Assembly (NCBI GenBank): GCA_951801155.1
Contig: CATOLK010000036.1
Location: 1-9,766 of the forward strand
Length of the DNA stretch: 9,766 nucleotides
Origin: an uncultured Rickettsiales bacterium
GTDB taxonomy: Bacteria > Pseudomonadota > Alphaproteobacteria > Rickettsiales > UBA1997
Direction of reading: 5' to 3'
Positions 5,063 to 9,766 of this stretch are shown here, piece by piece. Numbering within the stretch: position 1 is the stretch's first letter; each line of letters starts with the position of its first letter. The notes under the pieces were generated by a model that ran no database searches, was not told the origin of the DNA, and worked only from the letters and a program-made list of their open reading frames with translations. A program made the translations under genes and the position numbers.

Positions 5063-6129
5063 TAGAAAAAAGGTATTTTGATATTTTAAAAAATTTAATA
5101 TCTATAGATACTAGTAATATAAATAATAATAATAGATTTTGTAATTATATTTATAATTATTGTAAACAGTTTGATGTTGATATAAAATTGTTAAAAAGTA
5201 ATTATTGTAATGCAAAGTCTATTATAGTAGAACCAAAGTATATTAATGAAACAGTAGATTTTGTTTTTAGCGGTCATAGTGATGTTGTGTCTGTTAAAGG
5301 TCAAAATTGGGACTATAATCCGTTTAAATTAAATATAATTAATGGTTTTGCTTATGGAAGAGGAGTAGTTGATATGAAGGGGTTTTTAGCTTGTATTTTA
5401 TACAAGCTAAAGGATTTTTTGGATAAAAAGTTAAAATTTTTGTTTGTTATAACTTATGATGAAGAAACTAATGTAAATTCTATAAAGGAAATTTGTGATT
5501 ATTTAAAAAAATATAAAATTAATAAATTAGCAATTATTGGTGAGCCGAGTAGTTGTAATATCAAAAATCTACATAAAGGTGATTTTGATATTAAAGTTGA
5601 AATTTTCGGAAAATCATTTCATTCAAGCGAACCAAGTAAAGGAGTAAACGCTATTGAAATTGGTGCAAGAATTATAAATTTTATAGAAAAATGTAAAAAA
5701 AAATTAAAAGATAAAACAGTAACTACAAGTATTGGAGTCATAAATGGAGGAACAGCGGTAAATATTGTTCCAGATTATTGTAAATTTTGTTTTGATATTA
5801 GATTTTATAATTTAAATATTGCTTGTAATTTGTTAAAACAGATTCAATATTTTTGTAAAAAGTTAATTTTACAAAAAAAATGTAAAATAAAAATAGAAAA
5901 AATTTGTGAAATTTTATCTTTAAATAATTCAATAGATAACAAAAATGCTGAGTTTATGGGTTGTACGGAAGCTGGATTTTATCAACAACTTGGAGTTCCT
6001 AGTGTAATTTTTGGACTCGGTGATTTTGCTGAAGCCCATAGAGAAAATGAAAAATTGGAAATAAAACAAATAAATCACTACTTAAAAAAACTAGATGGTT
6101 TAATCAATAAATACTTAGTTCAAGAATAA
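5059..6129 (+). CDS. argE: ArgE-like M20 family deacetylase
   Basis: A 356-residue M20 metallohydrolase closest in motif pattern to acetylornithine deacetylase. Di-zinc ligands and catalytic residues are all present: H73 and D75 in SGHSDVVSVKGQNW, D105 in GRGVVDMKGF, the catalytic base E135 with ligand E136 in YDEETN, E162 in IGEPSS, and H327 in AEAHREN. The lid/dimerisation segment has HKGDFDIKVEIFGKSFHSS (172-190) with H188, and GGTAVNIVPDYCKFCFDIR (230-248). TEAGFYQQLGVPSV (293-306) matches ArgE better than DapE. ArgE hydrolyses N-acetylornithine to ornithine in arginine synthesis; related enzymes remove acyl groups from other amino acids. It is slightly shorter than typical ArgE (about 380). 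Cysteine and lysine are unusually frequent. It starts on an ATGA overlap with no ribosome site, so it is probably translated by coupling to the acetyltransferase gene. No other arginine gene is in view, so the natural substrate is uncertain. Confidence 0.9.
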   Translation: MIEKRYFDILKNLISIDTSNINNNNRFCNYIYNYCKQFDVDIKLLKSNYCNAKSIIVEPKYINETVDFVFSGHSDVVSVKGQNWDYNPFKLNIINGFAYGRGVVDMKGFLACILYKLKDFLDKKLKFLFVITYDEETNVNSIKEICDYLKKYKINKLAIIGEPSSCNIKNLHKGDFDIKVEIFGKSFHSSEPSKGVNAIEIGARIINFIEKCKKKLKDKTVTTSIGVINGGTAVNIVPDYCKFCFDIRFYNLNIACNLLKQIQYFCKKLILQKKCKIKIEKICEILSLNNSIDNKNAEFMGCTEAGFYQQLGVPSVIFGLGDFAEAHRENEKLEIKQINHYLKKLDGLINKYLVQE

Positions 6130-6136
6130 AAATCAA

Positions 6137-6165
6137 TTGACAATTATAAAAAACAATATTACAAT
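6137..6165 (+). promoter_or_regulatory. Sigma70-type promoter for cmk
   Basis: A perfect TTGACA (6137-6142) and TACAAT (6160-6165) are separated by 17 bases. Transcription would start near 6172, leaving a very short leader of about 13 bases before the cmk ATG. It lies just after the deacetylase stop, showing that cmk does not depend on the upstream unit. Confidence 0.72.
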
Positions 6166-6184
6166 TGAAAGAAACTGACATGTT

Positions 6185-6805
6185 ATGAATAGAATTATAG
6201 CAATAGACGGCCCAACGGCATCTGGAAAAGGAACACTAGCGAAAAAAATAGCAAATTATTTACATTTACCATATTTAAATACAGGTGGACTTTATAGAAC
6301 AATTGCATTATATATGATTAACAATAACTTAGATTATAATAAAAAAGAAGAAGTGATAAATATACTTGATAAAGTTGATTTTAATGATTTAGAAAATCCG
6401 AATTTATATGTGGAAGAGGTTGGTAGTGTAGCTGGAAAAATAGCTGTAATTAATGAAGTTAGACAATTTCTTTTTGAATTTCAAAAAAATTTTGCTTATC
6501 AGGATAGTGGGGCTGTTTTAGATGGAAGGGATATAGGAACTGTGATTTGTCCTGATGCTAAATATAAATTTTACGTAACCGCTTCCCTAGAAGAAAGAGC
6601 GAAAAGAAGATTTGAAGAAATGAAATTAAAAAATAAAAATGTTAGTTTTGATGAAATTTTTACTGTGTTAAAAGATAGGGATGAAAGAGATACAAAGAGA
6701 GCTAATTCACCCCTTAAAAAAGCAGAGGATGCAATTGAAATTGATACAACTAATATGAATAAAGATGAAGTTTTTAAATATGTTCTATCTATGATAAAAA
6801 TATAA
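6185..6805 (+). CDS. cmk: Cytidylate kinase
   Basis: A 206-residue (d)CMP kinase, phosphorylating CMP and dCMP with ATP in the cytosol for RNA, DNA and phospholipid precursor supply. The P-loop is GPTASGKGT (9-17). The nucleoside-binding LNTGGLYRT (31-39) and the CMP-contacting VLDGRDIGTVICPDA (111-125) are intact. The lid has RDERDTKRANSPLKKAEDAI (165-184), with the arginines and the S-P-L motif that complete the site. The length is slightly below the usual 215-230, with the loss in the variable mid-region. The ATG at 6185 is chosen because it immediately precedes the first beta strand MNRIIAIDGP; an ATG five bases earlier reads only two codons before a stop. In many proteobacteria cmk is followed by rpsA, but here it is followed by an unrelated coiled-coil gene, so that linkage is broken. 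Confidence 0.97.
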   Translation: MNRIIAIDGPTASGKGTLAKKIANYLHLPYLNTGGLYRTIALYMINNNLDYNKKEEVINILDKVDFNDLENPNLYVEEVGSVAGKIAVINEVRQFLFEFQKNFAYQDSGAVLDGRDIGTVICPDAKYKFYVTASLEERAKRRFEEMKLKNKNVSFDEIFTVLKDRDERDTKRANSPLKKAEDAIEIDTTNMNKDEVFKYVLSMIKI

Positions 6806-6840
6806 TAAAATAATTAGAATAAATTTAAGTTTAAAAAGTA

Positions 6841-6869
6841 TTGATTTTTTATTAAAAATAGTATATAAT
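6841..6869 (+). promoter_or_regulatory. Sigma70-type promoter for the coiled-coil gene
   Basis: TTGATT (6841-6846) and a perfect TATAAT (6864-6869) with a 17-base spacer. Transcription would start near 6876, about 19 bases before the ATG at 6895. Confidence 0.68.
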
Positions 6870-6894
6870 GCTATTATTATAAAAATTTATAAAA

Positions 6895-7920
6895 ATGACA
6901 GAAAAGATAAATATTAATAATTTTTCTGAAAAACTCGAGGAGTTTAATAATTTCTGTAGTGAAATAAATGAAAAATTAGAAAAAAATGAAGAACAAATAA
7001 ATAGAATTAAAATATTTATAGAAAAATCAACTAATGATTTTGATCTTTTGAATTATTTGAATAATAGAGTAGAAAATATAGAAAAGAATATAAATGATAT
7101 ATATGATAGAATTAATTTTCGTAATACAAAAAAAGATTTTAATAATGAAAAATTAGAAAAGGATAGAGAGGAACTGTATGATTTACATTATGAGCATGAA
7201 AGTATTTTAAAAGAATTAAAAACTTTTAATAGGAATAGTTTGGTTCAAAAAATAGAGTATTTTAGAGGATTGTTGGTAAATGCTGAAAATGAGAGAAAAA
7301 ATTTATTTGAAAGTGCTAAAAAAATTAACAAAATTGCAAAAGATATTGATAATTATACCAATAGCTTGGAATCTAAGATAATTTTCGAAGGTGCTCAAAT
7401 TTCTCCAGAAAATATAGATAATATTTCCGAATATTTTTATTTAAATACAGCTGCTGGTATAGCTAATCCTAATTTTCTGACAAAACTTTTGCGAACCGCT
7501 TCAAAAAAATTTGATGAAGTGTTGCAGAATGTAAGTAGAAGAAATCATATACAAAACCCAGTAGTAGGACAAAATACGATAGAATTAACAGAGGAAGAAA
7601 AGGAAAAAGTAAATTTTACTAAAAAATGTCTTTTATGTACGATTCTAATTTATAGTAAAAATAAAATGATTCAAGAAGGGAATAAAACAAGATTGAGTGA
7701 AATTAATGAATTTATTAATAAAGTTTATAAATTTAGATCTAGAAAAATGGAAAATAAAGTTATTTTATATAAAGAAGTTTCTGGTAATAGTAATTTAATA
7801 AAAATATCTGAAGATTTGAAAGATGATTTAAAAAATGAGTTAAGAAATATAACAAAAATTTGTGATAATTTAAATAAACAATTCGGAGAAAAGTATAGAC
7901 TTGAGGAAATTATTATGTAA
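6895..7920 (+). CDS. Unrecognised coiled-coil protein
   Basis: A 341-residue protein that I cannot assign to a family. Residues about 5-165 are strongly helical and coiled-coil-like, with heptad-type spacing of I/L/F in a background of E, K and N (for example LEEFNNFCSEINEKLEKNEE and later NRVENIEKNINDIYDRINF). A less charged stretch at about 166-230 includes YFYLNTAAGIANPNFLTKLL (181-200). Then comes a compact segment FTKKCLLCTILIYSKNKMIQ (241-260) with two cysteines, which is only marginally hydrophobic. A basic and then helical C-terminus follows. There is no signal peptide, and no clear membrane helix or enzyme motif. The gene has its own promoter, no Shine-Dalgarno, and no operon partner. 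Coding is supported by length, base composition matching its neighbours and a well-placed promoter. It could be structural or an effector of a host-associated bacterium, but nothing in the sequence proves either. Confidence 0.8.
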   Translation: MTEKININNFSEKLEEFNNFCSEINEKLEKNEEQINRIKIFIEKSTNDFDLLNYLNNRVENIEKNINDIYDRINFRNTKKDFNNEKLEKDREELYDLHYEHESILKELKTFNRNSLVQKIEYFRGLLVNAENERKNLFESAKKINKIAKDIDNYTNSLESKIIFEGAQISPENIDNISEYFYLNTAAGIANPNFLTKLLRTASKKFDEVLQNVSRRNHIQNPVVGQNTIELTEEEKEKVNFTKKCLLCTILIYSKNKMIQEGNKTRLSEINEFINKVYKFRSRKMENKVILYKEVSGNSNLIKISEDLKDDLKNELRNITKICDNLNKQFGEKYRLEEIIM

Positions 7921-8432
7921 TCTAAACTTTGTTTTTTATTTAAAAATTATTATCCTAGAATTTATATTTTTTGATCTATCTGTTAGCCGAAATATTCAGG
8001 ATTTTAATTTTTGGTTTTTTTGTTGTATTAATAGAATTTTTATCCTTTTTGGATTCTTATTTTATTTTGGTAATTTGTGATTTAATAAGAAAAAAATGAT
8101 TATGTAAATATATTAGATTTTCTGTATAAAAAATTATAAGTTTATCAATAACATTAAAGATAATTAAAAAACTATAAAAATATAATTTTCCACAAAATTT
8201 AAAATCTTATTTTAAGATATTTTAAATTTTTTATATTTTTAATAACGGAAATGTATCTTGATATACCTCTTATTAAAAATATTAAAAATTTTTATCTTTT
8301 TTATAATATTTGTTTTTTGTGGAAAATTTTTTATATAGGAAGTCTGTTGTTCTTTAATCTTATTTTTCCACTTTCGGTTGAATTATATATATTTACTATT
8401 TTAAAAAATAAATTTTATTTTGATTTTGTTTT
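7921..8432. other. 512-base spacer between convergent genes, no supported gene
   Basis: This stretch separates the coiled-coil gene from the convergent NlpC/P60 gene. It has no RNA gene, no terminator next to either stop codon, and no recognisable protein. An open frame at 8251-8436 would encode a 61-residue peptide made mostly of F, I, L, Y, N and K. It lacks a good ribosome site and uses CTT for leucine more than the neighbouring genes do, so I treat it as chance. A frame without a start codon near 7951-8077 reads through as a hydrophobic peptide and may be gene debris. In a full GTA cluster, ORFg15 would be expected to follow the NlpC gene here, but no trace of it is apparent. Confidence 0.6.
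8194..8230. repeat. AT-rich hairpin in the convergent spacer
   Basis: AAAATTTAAAATCTTA (8194-8209) pairs with TAAGATATTTTAAATTTT (8213-8230) with a two-base bulge and a three-base loop. It is followed on the plus strand by TTATATTTTT. It could act as a weak terminator for the upstream plus-strand gene, but it lies about 270 bases beyond that stop, and its stem has only one G-C pair. Confidence 0.4.
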
Positions 8433-8885
8433 TTAACAATTATTATACCTATAATATCCTATTATTTTTTTATTCCAATAATCATTTAATCCATGTTCTA
8501 CAACTTTTTTTACTTCAACATAACAATGCAAAATACCAACATCAGTAACAATAGCTATATGCTCCAATTTATTTTCAAAATTAAAATAAATTAAATCACC
8601 AATTTTAACTTCTTTTTCTGAAATTTTTATAAAATATTTATCTAAAAAATTTTTCATTTCATATTTATTTGGATATCTTGAATATGCTAAATAATCATAA
8701 TTTATAATATTTTTACCATTATAGGTTGAATTTATTTCCTCTCCAATTTTTAAAATTAAACCTATACAATCAACTCCACCATTATTGTTTTGATTTTTTT
8801 TAATTCCGCCATTAAAATGAAATTTTGTACCAATCCAACTTTTGGCAGTTTTTAAAATTTTTTTTGAATTTATTTTTCTTTTCAT
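8433..8885 (-). CDS. NlpC/P60 family phage/GTA cell wall peptidase (ORFg14-like)
   Basis: A 150-residue papain-like hydrolase of the phage-type NlpC/P60 group that in the Rhodobacter GTA cluster is ORFg14. The catalytic cysteine is C40 in GGVDCIGLI, and the histidine is H109 in LEHIAIVTD after KIGDLIYF (94-101). The third polar residue is probably H120 in GILHCYVE. The N-terminus ILKTAKSWIGTKFHFNGG (10-27) is the usual helix and glycine turn leading to the active site. These proteins cleave peptidoglycan stem peptides and belong to the tail tip of phages and GTAs. All catalytic residues are intact, with no frameshift. The gene begins 6 bases after the DUF2163 stop, so the two form one transcription unit. 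No clear Shine-Dalgarno is seen. Its downstream neighbour would normally be the ORFg15 tail fibre/host specificity gene, which is absent here. Confidence 0.93.
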   Translation of the reverse strand: MKRKINSKKILKTAKSWIGTKFHFNGGIKKNQNNNGGVDCIGLILKIGEEINSTYNGKNIINYDYLAYSRYPNKYEMKNFLDKYFIKISEKEVKIGDLIYFNFENKLEHIAIVTDVGILHCYVEVKKVVEHGLNDYWNKKIIGYYRYNNC

Positions 8886-8891
8886 ATTTTT

Positions 8892-9734
8892 CTAATAAAA
8901 TTTATAAATTTTTGTTGTTCTAGGTAAATTTGGCTCACCCCTAAAATTAGCTGCATTATTAAATTTTTCTATACAGGTAGAAAATTTTTTATCACAACCT
9001 GTAATTATTTCAAATTTATCACCAATTTCTAAACTATAAAATAATTTGGTATTCAAAATTAAATTACTACCATTAGATTGTTTTATTTCTATTTTTTTAT
9101 CTTTGTTTTTTCCACTTTTAAAAGTAATTAATCCATATTTAAAATAATTTACATCTTTATTTATTATATCTTCTCCAGTACAAATAAATTCTGTACTACT
9201 TATTATTTCGCAAATCTCTCCAGAAAATGTATGGTTTTCCATATTTAAAGAACATTTTTTATCACAAAACCCAGCTCTGCAAAGTGGAGAATAGGTTTCT
9301 CCTATTGTTTTTTCCAATAAACTTAATATTCCACTAATACTAAAATATATTTTATCATCTTTAAAATTTATTCTACTAATAAAACCATTAGTAATTGGTA
9401 TTTTACCATATTCTACATTATTATAATCTACATAAAAGATTTCAACTTTTGCATTATTAAAAAGCCCAGCAAAAACATCGTCTTTTTTTATATTATAATT
9501 ATCAATAAAAGCTACCACTTCTTCCTCACTAGCTGTTATATCTGAATATTGCTGAATCTTATTTTCTTCAAAACCATTAGATGACTTAAAAACTATATCA
9601 TCAATTATTAAGTCTTTAGAATATTCTGTAAAAGCTAAAATATCGTCATTTGTAAGAGTAATTTTTAAACATTTTGCTATGGTTGGATTTTCTGCTTGAA
9701 GTGATTGCATGAGATTTTTATTTATGTTTTTCAT
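8892..9734 (-). CDS. DUF2163 phage/GTA tail protein (ORFg13-like, BR0599 family)
   Basis: A 280-residue protein of the DUF2163 / phage BR0599 family, the ORFg13 component of GTA tail tips. The N-terminal domain starts LQAENPTIAKCLKITLTNDD (12-31), followed by the family's F-T-x-x-x-x-D-L segment (FTEYSKDLIIDDIVF, 35-49). The central cysteine motif is YSPLCRAGFCDKKCSLN (148-164) with C152, C157 and C161. The C-terminal signature GCDKKFSTCIEKFNNAANFR (246-265), followed by GEPNLP, contains C247 and C254 and is nearly diagnostic. In GTA tail tips this protein is part of the structure linking the tail tube to the tip hydrolase, and the cysteines may hold a metal cluster. It is full length and uninterrupted. 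The ATG at 9734 is taken as start; the Met at residue 9 is an alternative. The window ends 32 bases upstream, so the ORFg12-like neighbour cannot be tested. Confidence 0.93.
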   Translation of the reverse strand: MKNINKNLMQSLQAENPTIAKCLKITLTNDDILAFTEYSKDLIIDDIVFKSSNGFEENKIQQYSDITASEEEVVAFIDNYNIKKDDVFAGLFNNAKVEIFYVDYNNVEYGKIPITNGFISRINFKDDKIYFSISGILSLLEKTIGETYSPLCRAGFCDKKCSLNMENHTFSGEICEIISSTEFICTGEDIINKDVNYFKYGLITFKSGKNKDKKIEIKQSNGSNLILNTKLFYSLEIGDKFEIITGCDKKFSTCIEKFNNAANFRGEPNLPRTTKIYKFY

Positions 9735-9766
9735 AAATTTTATATTTTTATAGATTATTTATAATT

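Noticed and set aside
8251..8436. Open frame for a 61-residue hydrophobic peptide on the plus strand
   Set aside because: It is composed almost wholly of residues encoded by A/T-rich codons, has unusual CTT leucine use, no convincing ribosome site or promoter, no motif, and its end overlaps the stop of the convergent NlpC gene.

Overview
The window is extremely AT-rich DNA from what looks like a reduced-genome alphaproteobacterium. Rickettsiales or a similar host-associated lineage is the best guess. The reasons are the base composition, codon use dominated by A/T-ending codons, an alphaproteobacterial-type RecA, a DUF721/DciA-like protein with the alphaproteobacterial C-terminal tail, and two genes of the gene-transfer-agent (GTA) tail module that is typical of Alphaproteobacteria. 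I cannot name a genus from the sequence alone.

Layout. Positions 1-84 hold the first 28 codons of a family 2 glycosyltransferase on the minus strand. An ~800-base gene-free spacer follows. It carries a large MITE-like inverted repeat (about 342-626) made of two hairpin units facing each other, plus a third partial copy in direct orientation (624-685). The plus strand then carries a histidine-phosphatase family protein (894-1550), an rbfA and DUF721/DciA-like pair overlapping by one base (1624-2483), and recA (2611-3729) with a clear intrinsic terminator. A 380-base spacer with a good sigma70-type promoter leads into a two-gene unit: a GNAT acetyltransferase with a C-terminal extension, and an ArgE-like M20 deacetylase that starts inside the GNAT stop codon (ATGA overlap). 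Next come cmk (6185-6805) and an unrecognised coiled-coil protein (6895-7920), each behind its own promoter. After a 512-base spacer with no convincing gene, the minus strand carries two GTA-type tail genes, transcribed from the right edge towards the centre: DUF2163 (ORFg13-like, 8892-9734) then an NlpC/P60 hydrolase (ORFg14-like, 8433-8885).

How the genes relate. Most of the window is housekeeping: ribosome maturation (RbfA), replicative helicase loading (the DciA-like protein), recombination (RecA) and pyrimidine nucleotide supply (Cmk). The accessory parts are the palindromic repeat cluster, the translationally coupled acetyltransferase/deacetylase pair, the orphan coiled-coil protein and the GTA tail remnant. 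I found no tRNA, rRNA, CRISPR array or transposase gene. The most noteworthy observations are the compensatory hairpin repeats, the GNAT-ArgE pair, and the intact-looking two-gene GTA fragment that ends where ORFg15 would be expected.
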